A stretch of 64,000 nucleotides of DNA from Roseococcus sp. SYP-B2431. GTDB lineage: Bacteria > Pseudomonadota > Alphaproteobacteria > Acetobacterales > Acetobacteraceae. The stretch covers positions 62,001-126,000 of the forward strand of contig NZ_SJXD01000026.1 of NCBI RefSeq assembly GCF_004336745.1, read 5' to 3'. How positions within the stretch are numbered: position 1 is the first letter of the stretch; every line of letters starts with the position of its first letter. The position numbers and the translations under genes are program-made. Positions 45,839 to 57,661 of this stretch are shown here, in pieces. The notes under the pieces were generated by a model. The model was not told where the DNA came from, did no database searches, and worked only from the letters and a program-made list of their open reading frames with translations.

Positions 45839-47404
45839 ATGACCGACCGTCTCGACGCCGCCCTCGCGAAGCTCCCCCATGCCTATGCCGGACCGGGCGG
45901 CGCCGTCGCCGTGCTGCGGGACGGCGAGGTCCTGGCCCGCCACGCCTGGGGCTGGGCCAATAGCGAGCGGCGCATCCCGTTCACGCCGCGCACGCTGTTC
46001 CGCATGTGCTCCATCACCAAGCAGTTCACCTGCGCGACGCTGCTGGACCTCTTCCGCGATCCGACGGCGCTCGACGCCGGGCTGCGCGCGCATCTGCCTC
46101 TGCTCGAAGAGCCGGCGCCCTCGGCGACGCATCTCGCGCATAACCAGTCCGGCCTGCGCGACTACTGGGCCGTCGCGATGCTGCACGGCTCGCCGGTGGA
46201 GGCGCCCTTCGGCGACACGGAGGCCGCCCGCGTCATCGCCGGCACGCGCTCGCTGCATTTCGCGCCGGGAACGCGCTACTCCTACGTGAACCAGAATTTC
46301 CGCCTGCTCTCCGACCTGCTGCAGGAGCGCACCGGAAAGCCCTTTGCCGACCTGCTGCGCGCGCATGTCTTCGACCGCGCGGGCATGGAGACGGCGATCC
46401 TCGCCGCCGACACGCGCGCCATGCCCGACGGGACCGAGGGCTACGAAGGCACCCAGGCCGGCGGCTTTCGCGCGGCGGAAAACCGCATCCTCTGGACAGG
46501 CGATGCGGGGCTTGGCGCCTCGCTCGACGACATGATCGCCTGGGAGCGCCATATCGACGCGACGCGCGGCGAGGCGGATTCGCTCTATGGGCGCATCTCG
46601 GCACCGGTGAATTTCGCGAACGGCGCAGAGGCGCCCTACGGCTTTGGCCTCGCGCGAGGCCGCGATTTCGGCCGCGCGCATACCGGCCATGGCGGCGCGC
46701 TGCGCGGCTGGCGCAGCCATCGGGTCTACGTGCCCTCCGAGCGCGTCTCGGTCGTCGTGATGTTCAACCATTTCGGTGATGCCTATGGCGCCGCGATGGA
46801 CCTGCTGGCCGCCGTGCTGGGCGAGACACGCACCACCCCCGACGCCGCTCTCCCCCCGCCCTCCTGGCTCGGCGCCTATATCGAGCCGGAGACCGGGCTT
46901 TCCGCGCGCATCGAGCACGCGGCGCCTGGACAGATCCTGCTGCGCTTCGGCCATTCGCCCGAGCGGCTGGACCTCCTTGCCGGTGGCACGGCCGGCAACG
47001 GCCGCACGAAGCTCCGCATGGCCAGCGATGGCCTCTGGATGCTCCGTCCGCAGGAGAATTCCTCGACACGCCTGCAGCCCGCCCCCGGCGAGGCCGCGGC
47101 GGATGTCGGCGGGCGCTATCGCTGCGCGGAACTGGACGCCGAGCTCACCGTCGTGGAGAGCGGCGGCACGCTCTATGGCGGCTTCTCGGGCTTCCTCGGC
47201 CAGGGGCGGATGGAGCTGCTGAAGCCGATCGCGACGGACCTCTGGGCCCTGCCCTGCCCGCGCGCCCTGGACCACACGCCGCCCGGCGACTGGACGCTGG
47301 CCTTCCGGCGCGATGCGGGGGGCAGGCCGGCGGGCGTGGAGGTGGGATGCTGGCTGGCGCGGCGGCTGGTCTACGAGAGGCTCAGCGCGCCTCGCCCGGC
47401 GTGA
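45839..47404 (+). CDS. Serine hydrolase of the beta-lactamase C/D-aminopeptidase family
   Basis: The 521-residue protein has catalytic SITK (Ser-x-x-Lys), Tyr in RYSYVNQN and HTGHGG in place of KTG. The remainder (about 330-521) forms two beta-barrel-like domains. Length and layout match Ochrobactrum D-aminopeptidase DAP (520 residues). It may release D-amino acids from peptides. No signal peptide is seen. The ATG at 45839 starts MTDRLDAALAKLP. Its 3' end overlaps the convergent AraC gene. Confidence 0.85.
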   Translation: MTDRLDAALAKLPHAYAGPGGAVAVLRDGEVLARHAWGWANSERRIPFTPRTLFRMCSITKQFTCATLLDLFRDPTALDAGLRAHLPLLEEPAPSATHLAHNQSGLRDYWAVAMLHGSPVEAPFGDTEAARVIAGTRSLHFAPGTRYSYVNQNFRLLSDLLQERTGKPFADLLRAHVFDRAGMETAILAADTRAMPDGTEGYEGTQAGGFRAAENRILWTGDAGLGASLDDMIAWERHIDATRGEADSLYGRISAPVNFANGAEAPYGFGLARGRDFGRAHTGHGGALRGWRSHRVYVPSERVSVVVMFNHFGDAYGAAMDLLAAVLGETRTTPDAALPPPSWLGAYIEPETGLSARIEHAAPGQILLRFGHSPERLDLLAGGTAGNGRTKLRMASDGLWMLRPQENSSTRLQPAPGEAAADVGGRYRCAELDAELTVVESGGTLYGGFSGFLGQGRMELLKPIATDLWALPCPRALDHTPPGDWTLAFRRDAGGRPAGVEVGCWLARRLVYERLSAPRPA

Positions 47405-48158
47405 TCCCGAAGGCCGCGCGAAACGCGGCGCCGAAGGCGGGCGCGCTGGCATAGCCCACCGCCGCCGCGGCGCGCGCGGGCGTCGCGCCCTGGGCCAGCA
47501 GCGCGGCCGCCTCGGCGAGGCGCAGCGTCTGGCGCCAGCGGGCGAAGCCCATCCCGGTCTCCGCATGAAAGAGCCGCGCGAGGGTGCGCGCGCTGGCGCC
47601 GCAGCGGCCCGCCCATTCGTCGAGCGTGAGGGCGCTGGCCGGCTGTGTCGCCAGGGCCTCGGCGAGGCGCTTCAGCCGCGCGTCTCGCAGCGCCGGGACG
47701 CCGAAGGGCAAGCGCGGCGCACGCGCCACCTCTTCGGCGATCAGCGCCGCGAGATGGCCGCCGCGGCCGGCCTCGTCCCATTCCAGCGGCTCGGCGCAGG
47801 CGGCGAGGATCAGTTCGCGCAGCAGGGCCGAGACGCCGAGCACGGCCGGCACGGCCTCGCCCACCCGCGCCGCATCGGCGCGGAAGAACAGGGCGCGCAT
47901 GGCAACGCGGCCCTGGCTGCGCACCTCGTGCGACATCTCCGCGGGAACCCAGAGCGCGCGGCCGGGCGGCACCACGAAAAGCGCGCCCGGCGTATCCACG
48001 CGCATCACGCCCTCGATCGCGTAGAGCAGCTGCGCGCGGCCGTGGTCGTGCCAGCCCGTCCTCTCGCCCTCGCCATAGTCGCGCGCGAAGGCGGCGAGCG
48101 GGCGGTCCACCTGCTCCTGGGCGATGGTACGGGGGTTGTGGCAGATACGCGACATCAC
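47382..48158 (-). CDS. AraC-family regulator with cupin sensor (NimR-like)
   Basis: The 258-residue protein has an N-terminal cupin (GWHDHGRAQLLYAIEGVMRV) and a C-terminal AraC DNA-binding domain (GFARWRQTLRLAEAAALLAQG, VGYASAPAFGAAFRAAFG). It is divergent from an MFS efflux gene across about 61 bp, as NimR is with NimT, so it probably controls that gene. A palindrome CGTCCGGACG lies at 48160-48169. Confidence 0.85.
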   Translation of the reverse strand: MMSRICHNPRTIAQEQVDRPLAAFARDYGEGERTGWHDHGRAQLLYAIEGVMRVDTPGALFVVPPGRALWVPAEMSHEVRSQGRVAMRALFFRADAARVGEAVPAVLGVSALLRELILAACAEPLEWDEAGRGGHLAALIAEEVARAPRLPFGVPALRDARLKRLAEALATQPASALTLDEWAGRCGASARTLARLFHAETGMGFARWRQTLRLAEAAALLAQGATPARAAAAVGYASAPAFGAAFRAAFGITPGEAR

Positions 48159-48219
48159 TCGTCCGGACGTTGATCGATGGACAGGCTATTCCCTGGCGCA
48201 ACGAAAGGAAATCGCCCTC

Positions 48220-49446
48220 ATGTCACCCGCCACCCGGCAGATCTGCCTCATCAATGCCGCGCATCTCTTCACCCATTACGGGCTGCTGATCCTCGCGACC
48301 GCCGTCCTCGCCATGGTCCAGCAAGATGGCGAGGTCTTCGGGACCGCCTATGGCCCCATCCTCGCGCTCGGCACGGCCATGTTCGTCGTCTACGGGATCG
48401 GCGCGCTGCCGATGGGCTGGATCGCTTCCAAGGTCGGCCGCAAGGCGATGATGATCGCCTGCTTCCTCGGCGCCGGCGCCGGCATGGTGGCGGCGGGCTT
48501 CGCCTCGGGCCCCTTCGGCCTGGCCGCCGCCCTGGTGGTGATGGGGGGCTTCCTCGCGATCTATCACCCGATCGGCACGGCCATCATCGCCGAGGCCGGC
48601 GGCGACCGGGTGGGCCGCGCGATGGGGATCAACGGCGTCTTCGGCAATATCGGCGTGGCGCTGGCGCCGGTGGTGACCGCCTTCGTCTCCGCCCAGATGG
48701 GCTGGCGCTACGCCTTCATCCTGCCCGGGCTGGTCTGCATCTGCGTCGGCCTGATCTATCTGCGCGAGCCCGCCTTCGACGCGAAGAAGGCCGGCGTGCA
48801 GACCCGACCCTTCCCCGTGATCCCGCGGCATGTGGTGCGCCACGCGGTGATCTCGCTGCTGACCATCGGCGCCGTCTCGGGGCTGGTGTTCAACGCCTTC
48901 ACGCTGCTGCTGCCCAAGCTCATGCAGGAGCGCCTGGCCGGCAATCCGGACTTGCTGCCGGTGGTCGGCCTGCTCGCCTTCCTGGCGACGATCTGCGGGG
49001 GCGTCACGCAATACACCGTCGGCCGGATGATCGACCGCAAGACGCTGAAATCGGTCTTCATGCCGCTGTCGATCGTCCTGGTTCCGGGGCTGCTCGCCTT
49101 GTCCTTCCTGGACGGCTGGGCGGTGCTGCCGGTCTCCGCCCTCGTGGCCTCGGCGATCTTCGGCCAGGTGACGGTGAACGAGACAATGACCGCGCGCTAC
49201 ATCGCCCCCGAGATGCGGGCGAAGATCTACTCCATCCGCTTCACGGTGGGCTTCCTGGGCGCCGCCCTCGCCTCACCGATCGTGGGCTTCCTGCACGAGG
49301 CCACGGGCAATCTGGCGGCGGCGATGGTGGTGCTGTCGGGCTTCGGGATGGTGACGCTGGTCTGCGCCTTCTGGTTCCCGAACCGGAAGGAGGAGCTGAA
49401 GCCGGAACTGTGGCGCGCCGCCACGGCGCCGGCTCCCGCGGAGTAG
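48220..49446 (+). CDS. MFS transporter
   Basis: The 408-residue protein has about 12 helices and the loop GWIASKVGRKAMM of the major facilitator family. HLFTHYGLLILATAVLAM starts the first helix. An efflux role is likely, in view of the divergent AraC gene. The ATG at 48220 follows GAAAGGAAA. The substrate is unknown. Confidence 0.9.
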   Translation: MSPATRQICLINAAHLFTHYGLLILATAVLAMVQQDGEVFGTAYGPILALGTAMFVVYGIGALPMGWIASKVGRKAMMIACFLGAGAGMVAAGFASGPFGLAAALVVMGGFLAIYHPIGTAIIAEAGGDRVGRAMGINGVFGNIGVALAPVVTAFVSAQMGWRYAFILPGLVCICVGLIYLREPAFDAKKAGVQTRPFPVIPRHVVRHAVISLLTIGAVSGLVFNAFTLLLPKLMQERLAGNPDLLPVVGLLAFLATICGGVTQYTVGRMIDRKTLKSVFMPLSIVLVPGLLALSFLDGWAVLPVSALVASAIFGQVTVNETMTARYIAPEMRAKIYSIRFTVGFLGAALASPIVGFLHEATGNLAAAMVVLSGFGMVTLVCAFWFPNRKEELKPELWRAATAPAPAE

Positions 49447-49475
49447 AGCAGGAGCGACCATCCGGCCGCACCGCG

Positions 49476-49563
49476 GCCGGCGCCGCCCAGCCGACCGCGC
49501 CCCCGGGTGTCCAGCGGCGCGGCGAAGCCAAGGCGGCGGATGCCGCCGCCCGGCGTCTAGGGG
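49476..49563. repeat. 88-nt palindromic repeat, copy B (3' of katG)
   Basis: This block abuts the katG stop and lies after the MFS gene. It is related to copy A at 29976-30063: same length, same opening GCCGGCGCCGCCCA, shared GGCGCGGCG, AGCCAAG and CGCCCGGCG. It is about 70-80% identical by eye. Confidence 0.6.
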
Positions 49564-51961
<2,398 letters not shown>

Positions 51962-52876
51962 ATGATCCTGCCGTCCCCCCAACAACTTCGCTATCTGACC
52001 GCGCTCGCCGATCACGGGCATTTCGGCCGTGCCGCCACCGCCTGCGCGGTCACGCAATCCACCCTCTCCGCCGGCATCCTGGCGCTGGAGCGGCAGCTCG
52101 ACACCGCCCTGATCGAGCGCGGCGCCACCAAGCGGCCGGTCTTCACGCCGATCGGGCTCGAGGTCGTGGCCCGGGCGCGCTCGGCGCTCGCGGCGCTGGA
52201 GGCGGTGGCCGAGACGGCGGCCTCCTCGCGCGACCCGCTCTCCGGGCCGCTGCGGCTCGGCGTGATCCCGACCGTCGGTCCTTTCCTGCTGCCGCGGCTC
52301 ATGCCGGCGTTGCGCGCGGCCTTCCCGCGCCTCAAGCTCTACCTGCGCGAGGACATGACCGAGCGGCTGATGGCGCAGCTGGACGGCGGCAAGCTGGACC
52401 TGCTGCTGCTGGCCCTGCCCTGCGACTGCGCGGCCGCCGAGATCGAGCCCATCGCGCCCGATCCCTTCCTCCTCGCCATGCCGGGGAACCACCGGCTCGC
52501 CCAGCTGCCGCAGGTGCCGATGGGCGCGCTGGCCGGCGAGCGCATCCTCCTGCTCGAGGACGGGCATTGCCTGCGCGCCCAGGCCCAGGAGGCCTGCGGC
52601 CTCCCGCGCGGCCTCTCCACCGAGGGCTTCGCCGCCACCTCGCTGCACACGCTGGTGCAGATGGTGGCGGGCGGGCTCGGCCTCACCCTGCTTCCGCGCC
52701 TGGCGGTGGAAGGCGGCGTGCTGGGCGGCACCGACCTCGTGGTGCGCCCCGTGGCCCCCGATACGCCGGGCGAGTCGACGCCCTCGCGCACCCTCGCCTT
52801 GGCCTGGCGCCCGCGCAGCCCGCGCGCGACGGAGTTCCGCTCCCTGGCGCCGGCCATCGCGGAGGGGGTAGGCTGA
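51962..52876 (+). CDS. oxyR: Hydrogen-peroxide-sensing LysR regulator OxyR
   Basis: The 304-residue LysR protein has the N-terminal HTH PSPQQLRYLTALADHGHFGRAATACAVTQSTLSAGI. Redox cysteines C203 and C212 in DGHCLRAQAQEACG are nine apart, as in E. coli OxyR (C199/C208). Disulfide formation switches it to activate katG, which lies divergently. A DUF533 gene follows five bases on. Confidence 0.95.
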   Translation: MILPSPQQLRYLTALADHGHFGRAATACAVTQSTLSAGILALERQLDTALIERGATKRPVFTPIGLEVVARARSALAALEAVAETAASSRDPLSGPLRLGVIPTVGPFLLPRLMPALRAAFPRLKLYLREDMTERLMAQLDGGKLDLLLLALPCDCAAAEIEPIAPDPFLLAMPGNHRLAQLPQVPMGALAGERILLLEDGHCLRAQAQEACGLPRGLSTEGFAATSLHTLVQMVAGGLGLTLLPRLAVEGGVLGGTDLVVRPVAPDTPGESTPSRTLALAWRPRSPRATEFRSLAPAIAEGVG

Positions 52877-52880
52877 GCCC

Positions 52881-53531
52881 ATGGATTTCGGACGAATTCT
52901 CGGCGCCGTGCTGGGCGGCGCCACGCAGCGGCCGCGGGCGCGCGCCACGCGACGCGGGACCGGCCCTCTCGGCATGAACCAGACGCAGACCCGGCAGGCC
53001 GGCCGGGCGATCGGCACCCTCGCCACCATCGCCATCGAGGCGCTGTCCCGGCCCTCCGCGCCGGCGCCCCGCCCCTATCCCCAGGAACCTCCCCAGGATC
53101 CCGCCGGGCGCCGGCCGCCGCGCCGCATCCCCGACGTCGCGCCGCGCGAGCCGCCGGCCAGGGTGGAGCTCTCCGCCTCCGTGGAGACGGCCGAGTCGCG
53201 GCTCCTGCTGCGCGCCATGATCGCCGCCGCCCGGGCGGACGGCGCAGTGGACCGGGAGGAGCGGGCAGCCATCTCCAGGCAGCTCGACGCCGCCGGGCTC
53301 ACGGCGGCCGAGCGCGACCGCGTCCTCGCCGATTTCGACCGCCCCGCGAGCATCGGGGAGCTGGCCGCCGGCGCGCGCGATCCGATGCTCGCCGCGCAGC
53401 TCTACGCCGCCGCCTTCGGCGCCGCGGGCGAGCTCAGCCCGGAGGAGCGGGCTTGGCTGGACCGGCTCGGGGTGGCACTGAAGCTGGACAAGGCCGCGAT
53501 CGCGGCGATCGAACAAAGGCTGGGGAGCTAG
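52881..53531 (+). CDS. DUF533/TerB-like protein
   Basis: The 216-residue protein has a Pro/Arg-rich N-half. The C-terminal helical domain (RLLLRAMIAAARADGAVDREERAAI, DPMLAAQLYAAAFGAAGELSPEERAWLDRL) matches the DUF533/YebE and TerB group. Function is unknown. It sits between oxyR and an acyl-CoA dehydrogenase with gaps of a few bases, so the three may be co-transcribed. Confidence 0.8.
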   Translation: MDFGRILGAVLGGATQRPRARATRRGTGPLGMNQTQTRQAGRAIGTLATIAIEALSRPSAPAPRPYPQEPPQDPAGRRPPRRIPDVAPREPPARVELSASVETAESRLLLRAMIAAARADGAVDREERAAISRQLDAAGLTAAERDRVLADFDRPASIGELAAGARDPMLAAQLYAAAFGAAGELSPEERAWLDRLGVALKLDKAAIAAIEQRLGS

Positions 53532-53532
53532 A

Positions 53533-54759
53533 ATGTTCACGCTGACCGACGCACAGGCGCGCCTCCGGGATTCCGCCCGCGAACTCGCGCAGGAGGCTGC
53601 CGCCCAGGCCGCCGAGACGGACCGCAGCCTGCAATATCCCTGGCCCATGGTCCGTCGCATGACGGAGGCGGGCTTCATGGGCCTGACCATCCCGCGCGAA
53701 TGGGGCGGCCGGGGCGGCTCCTATCTGGACGCGGTGCTCCTGGTCGAGGAGATGGCCAAGGCCTGCGCCGTCTGCGGCCGCATCGCCGTCGAGGCCAATA
53801 TGGGCGCGATCGGCGCCGTCATGGCCTATGGCACGGAGGACCAGAAGCGCATCGCCGCGGAACTCGTGCTGGCCGGCGACAAGCCCGCCATCTGCATCAC
53901 CGAGCCGGAGGCGGGCTCCGCCGCCGGCGAGATGACCACCACCGCCGTCCGCAAGGGCGACAGGTGGATCATCAACGGCGTGAAGCACTGGATCACGGGC
54001 GGCGGCGTCTCGCGCCTGCACCTCATCTTCGCCCGCGCCATCGAGGACGGCGTGGACCAGGGGATCGGCGGTTTCCTCGTCGTGCGCAACGGCGAGAACG
54101 ATCCGGCGCAGCTCGTCGTGAAGCGGCGCATCCCGTCCATGGGCCTTTGCGGCATGCCCGAGGCGGAGCTGCACTTTTCCGAGCTCGAAGTGCCGGACAC
54201 GATGGTCCTCCGTGCCCCGGGTGGGTTCAAGCGCGGCTTCGGCAAGCTGATGGACGCCTATAACGGCCAGCGCGTCGGCGCGGCCACGGCCGCCCTGGGC
54301 ATCGCGGCCGGCGCCTATGACCATGCGCTCACCTTCGTGCAGCAGCGCCGCCAGTTCGGCCGGCCGATCGCGGAGTTCCAGGGCCTCGGCTGGATGCTGG
54401 CCGACATGTCCATCAAGCTGGAGGCGAGCCGCGCGCTCATCTGGCAGGCCGCGGCCTCCGCCGGTCCGAACGGCTTCCCGGACCGGCTGATGGCCGCCCG
54501 CGCCAAGGTGCTGGCCGCCGACAGCGCGGTGGAGGTGACCAACGCGGCGCTGCAGCTCTGGGGCGCGGCGGGCTATTCGCGCGAGAACCCGATGGAGCGC
54601 GCCGTGCGCGACGCACGGATGTTCCCGATCGCGGGCGGAACCGCGCAGATCCTGCGCAACCAGGTGGCCGAGCAGCTCCTGGGCCGCAAGCTGCCGCAGA
54701 CGCGGGATGGCATGTTGCGGCTGGCCATGGCCGAAGAGGCTAAGCTGGCGGCGGAGTAG
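53533..54759 (+). CDS. Acyl-CoA dehydrogenase family protein lacking the usual catalytic Glu
   Basis: The 408-residue protein has the family's FAD segments CITEPEAGSAAGEM and KHWITGGG. The motif that normally ends YEGT(S/A) reads IAGGTAQILRN, so the usual Glu is Gly. The alternative position used by isovaleryl-type enzymes (DAYNGQRVG) also lacks Glu. It may be a dehydrogenase with a different base, or a desulfinase- or reductase-like member. It starts two bases after the DUF533 gene. Confidence 0.82.
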   Translation: MFTLTDAQARLRDSARELAQEAAAQAAETDRSLQYPWPMVRRMTEAGFMGLTIPREWGGRGGSYLDAVLLVEEMAKACAVCGRIAVEANMGAIGAVMAYGTEDQKRIAAELVLAGDKPAICITEPEAGSAAGEMTTTAVRKGDRWIINGVKHWITGGGVSRLHLIFARAIEDGVDQGIGGFLVVRNGENDPAQLVVKRRIPSMGLCGMPEAELHFSELEVPDTMVLRAPGGFKRGFGKLMDAYNGQRVGAATAALGIAAGAYDHALTFVQQRRQFGRPIAEFQGLGWMLADMSIKLEASRALIWQAAASAGPNGFPDRLMAARAKVLAADSAVEVTNAALQLWGAAGYSRENPMERAVRDARMFPIAGGTAQILRNQVAEQLLGRKLPQTRDGMLRLAMAEEAKLAAE

Positions 54760-54807
54760 GACAGGATCCGTTGGCGGCGAATCGTCCCTCAAGGAAACCG
54801 GCGCCGA

Positions 54808-55278
54808 TCAGGCGCCAGGCACGGCCGCGCCGCCCTTCTCGTTCTGCAGCCGCAGCTCGTCACGGATCTCGCGCAGCAGCACCTCCTGCGCGGGCGGGCC
54901 GGCCTTCTTGCCCGCCTCGAGGCCGACGCGCGTCAGCACCTTGATCAGCCAGAAGACCGCGAAGCCCACGATCAGGAACTTGATGATCGCGTTGATGAAG
55001 CGGCCAATGGCCAGCACGGCCGCGCCGCCCTCGCGGGTTGCTTCCAGCGTCGGCCGGCGCTCGCCCACGATGACGACGAAGAGGTTCGAGAAGTCGATCC
55101 CGCCCAGCAGCAGGCCGAGCAGCGGGTTCAGCAGATCCTCCACCATGGAGCTGACGACGGCGGTGAAGGCCGCGCCGATCACCAGGCCCACCGCGAGGTC
55201 GATGACGTTGCCCCGCATGATGAAGGCCTTGAAGTCCTTCAGCCATTGCGGCTGGGAGATGTTGATGGGGGCTTGCAT
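54808..55278 (-). CDS. mscL: Large-conductance mechanosensitive channel MscL
   Basis: The 156-residue product has the MscL core FKAFIMRGNVIDLAVGLVIGAAFTAVV, a periplasmic loop with ERRPTLEATREGGAAVL and the second helix INAIIKFLIVGFAVFWLIK. The amphipathic C-terminus follows. It opens under hypo-osmotic stress. The ATG at 55276-55278 starts MQAPINISQP. Confidence 0.96.
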   Translation of the reverse strand: MQAPINISQPQWLKDFKAFIMRGNVIDLAVGLVIGAAFTAVVSSMVEDLLNPLLGLLLGGIDFSNLFVVIVGERRPTLEATREGGAAVLAIGRFINAIIKFLIVGFAVFWLIKVLTRVGLEAGKKAGPPAQEVLLREIRDELRLQNEKGGAAVPGA

Positions 55279-55379
55279 GGCGTGCTCTCCGCGAAGGTTC
55301 GAAGCATTCCAGCGGATGGGCCGTGACCGGCGCAAGCGATGGATTTGCCGCGCGGCCCGCGCGCGGGCATGAGGCGGGC

Positions 55380-55823
55380 ATGACCCGCCCGCCGATCGAC
55401 CAGCAGATCACCTTCCTCTACGCCGAGGACGCCGAGGCCTCCTGGCGCTTCTACGAGGAAGTGATGGAGCTGCCGCTCGTCCAGGACCAGGGCATGGTGC
55501 GCATCTATGCCGTCGAGGGCGGCGCCGGCGGCGGCCGGGCCTTTCTGGGCGTCTGCCGCGCGCGCGGCCCCCGCCTCTTCGACGATCCGCGCCTCGCCGG
55601 CGGCGTGATCTTGACCCTGGTAACCCAGGAGGTGGAGGACTGGCACGCCTTCCTGACGGAAAAGGGCCTCGACATGCCGCCGCCGGTCTATTCCGAGGCG
55701 CATGGCATCACGCATTTCTTCTTTTCCGATCCGGCCGGCTACACGCTGGAGGTCCAGCGGTTCGAGCGGGCCGGCTGGCCGGGCCAGCGTCCCGCGATTC
55801 CGCCTGCGGCGGTCATGCCCTAG
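55380..55823 (+). CDS. VOC-family protein
   Basis: The 147-residue protein has ITFLYAEDAEASWRFYEEVMELPLVQDQG and FFSDPAGYTLEVQRF, a VOC (glyoxalase-like) fold. The first metal His is not obvious. The substrate is unknown. It lies divergent from mscL. Its stop overlaps the MarR stop by four bases. Confidence 0.8.
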   Translation: MTRPPIDQQITFLYAEDAEASWRFYEEVMELPLVQDQGMVRIYAVEGGAGGGRAFLGVCRARGPRLFDDPRLAGGVILTLVTQEVEDWHAFLTEKGLDMPPPVYSEAHGITHFFFSDPAGYTLEVQRFERAGWPGQRPAIPPAAVMP

Positions 55824-56290
55824 CCTTCCGAAAGACGCCGCAGCATTTCGAGGAGGCTCGCCCTCTCCTCCGCGCTCAGCGCCGCCGTCAGCGCCTCGTT
55901 GGCGCGCTGGCCGGCTGCCTGGGCCTCGCGCAGCAGCGCCTCGCCCTCGGGGGTGATGGTGAGGACGCGCATGCGGCGGTCCATCGGATCGGCCGAGGTG
56001 CAGATCAGTCCGCGCTCGATCAGCCGGCGCACGACGCCCTGGACCGTCGCGGAATCCATGGCCGCCGCCCGGCCGAGATGATTCTGCGTGGCCCGCCCGA
56101 GTTCCGAGAGCCGCACCAGCGTCGCGAATTGCGGACCCGTCACGCCCAGGCCGGCCGAGCATTCCTGGAACAGCGACTGGTAGCGCTGGTGCGCCCGCCG
56201 GAGCAGATGCCCTGCCGAGGCGTCGAGCCTGTAGGCCGCCCTGGTCCGGGGCTGCTGCAAAGGCGAGGCTTCGTCGCAGATCTCGCTCAT
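55820..56290 (-). CDS. MarR-family regulator
   Basis: The 156-residue protein has the winged helix FATLVRLSELGRATQNHLGR, SATVQGVVRRLIERGLI and DPMDRRMRVLTITPEG. It is divergent from a TRAP transporter operon and likely controls it. An inverted AGTCA/TGACT lies in the gap. The ATG at 56288-56290 starts MSEICDEASP. Confidence 0.88.
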   Translation of the reverse strand: MSEICDEASPLQQPRTRAAYRLDASAGHLLRRAHQRYQSLFQECSAGLGVTGPQFATLVRLSELGRATQNHLGRAAAMDSATVQGVVRRLIERGLICTSADPMDRRMRVLTITPEGEALLREAQAAGQRANEALTAALSAEERASLLEMLRRLSEG

Positions 56291-56335
56291 GAATCCCGGC
56301 TTTCCATGCACTTCGTCGCCCGGGGCGGCGCTGCA

Positions 56336-56353
56336 AGTCAAGCATAGATGACT
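56336..56353. promoter_or_regulatory. Candidate MarR operator
   Basis: AGTCA (56336-56340) and TGACT (56349-56353) form an inverted repeat with an eight-base spacer in the 156-bp gap between the MarR gene and the TRAP receptor. Its size fits a MarR dimer site. Confidence 0.35.
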
Positions 56354-56446
56354 GCAGTTTTGCCGGTCAGAACCATTGCACGCAAAGGCACGACTCTTTA
56401 TCGGTAAGCGATCCGCCGTTCGAGCGGAGCGAAACGGGAGAAATCG

Positions 56447-57583
56447 ATGTCCGATTCCACGATCGGCAGCCGTCGCGGGCTGCTGAAGGCGACCGCCGTT
56501 GCCGCCACGGGCGCGGCCGTGCTGGCGACGCCCGGCGTCAGCCGCGCGCAGACCGTGACGCTGCGCTTCCAGTCCACCTGGCCGCAGCGCGACATCTTCC
56601 ATGAATTCGCGCAGGACTATGTGACGCGCGTGAACAGCCTGGCCGGCAACCGCCTGCGCGTGGAGCTGCTCGCCGCCGGCGCCGTGGTCGGCGCCTTCCA
56701 GCTCCTGGACGCGGTGCATACCGGCACGCTCGACGGCGGCCACGGCGTCTCGGCCTATTGGTTCGGCCGCAACAAGGCCTTCAGCCTCTTCGGCACCACG
56801 CCCCCCTGGTTCGGCGACGCCAACCAGTTGCTCGGCTGGTTCTACTACGGCGGCGGCGAGGCGCTCTACAAGGAGCTGCTGACGGACGTGCTCCGCCTCA
56901 ACGTCGCGGGCTTCATGTCCGGGCCGATGCCGACGCAGCCGCTCGGCTGGTTCCGCAATCCGATCGAGCGCGCCGACCAGGTGCGCGGCCTGCGCTACAG
57001 GACCGTCGGACTCGCGACCGACCTCTTCCAGGAAATGGGCGCGGCCGTCGTGGCGCTGCCGGGCGGCGAGATCGTCCCGGCGCTGGAGCGCGGCGTCATC
57101 GACGCGGCGGAGTTCAACAACCCCTCCTCCGACCGCGTGCTCGGCTTCCCCGACGTCGCCAAGAACTTCTACATCCAGAGCTACCACCAGGCCGTCGAGT
57201 GCTTCGAGATCCTCTGGAACAAGACCAAGCTCGAGGCACTCCCGACGGAGCAGCAGGCCATCCTGCGGATCTGCGCCGAGGCCGCCTCGGCCGACATGTC
57301 CTGGAAGCTGCAGGACCGCTACTCGCGCGACCTGCTCGCCATGGCGCAGACCCAGGGCGTGAACGTGCGCCCGACGCCGCGCCCCATCCTCGACGCGCAG
57401 CTCCAGGCCTGGGACCGCGTGATCGCCAAGATGGAGGGGGACAACAGCACGCCCGCGAACGGCCCGCTCTTCAAGAAGATCTGCGACAGTCAGCGCGACT
57501 GGTGCCGTCGCGTGGGCAACTTCGAGCTGCGCTACCAGGTCAGCCCGGTCGTCTCCTACAATCACTTCTTTGCCCAGCGCTGA
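56447..57583 (+). CDS. TRAP transporter substrate-binding protein (DctP type)
   Basis: The 378-residue protein has a twin-arginine signal (GSRRGLLKATAVAATGAAVL). The TRAP fold follows: VTLRFQSTWPQRDIFHEFAQDYV, GEIVPALERGVIDAAEFNNP. The GVIDAAEFNNP region matches the subgroup binding 2-oxo acids or similar. It delivers a carboxylate to DctQM, encoded downstream. The MarR gene lies divergently. Confidence 0.92.
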   Translation: MSDSTIGSRRGLLKATAVAATGAAVLATPGVSRAQTVTLRFQSTWPQRDIFHEFAQDYVTRVNSLAGNRLRVELLAAGAVVGAFQLLDAVHTGTLDGGHGVSAYWFGRNKAFSLFGTTPPWFGDANQLLGWFYYGGGEALYKELLTDVLRLNVAGFMSGPMPTQPLGWFRNPIERADQVRGLRYRTVGLATDLFQEMGAAVVALPGGEIVPALERGVIDAAEFNNPSSDRVLGFPDVAKNFYIQSYHQAVECFEILWNKTKLEALPTEQQAILRICAEAASADMSWKLQDRYSRDLLAMAQTQGVNVRPTPRPILDAQLQAWDRVIAKMEGDNSTPANGPLFKKICDSQRDWCRRVGNFELRYQVSPVVSYNHFFAQR

Positions 57584-57661
57584 ACCCGTTCCGGCTAGGC
57601 TTGCACGGCCCGGGGGCAACCCCGGGCCGATTTTCTGCCGAACTGGGGGAGGCGGGGCACC

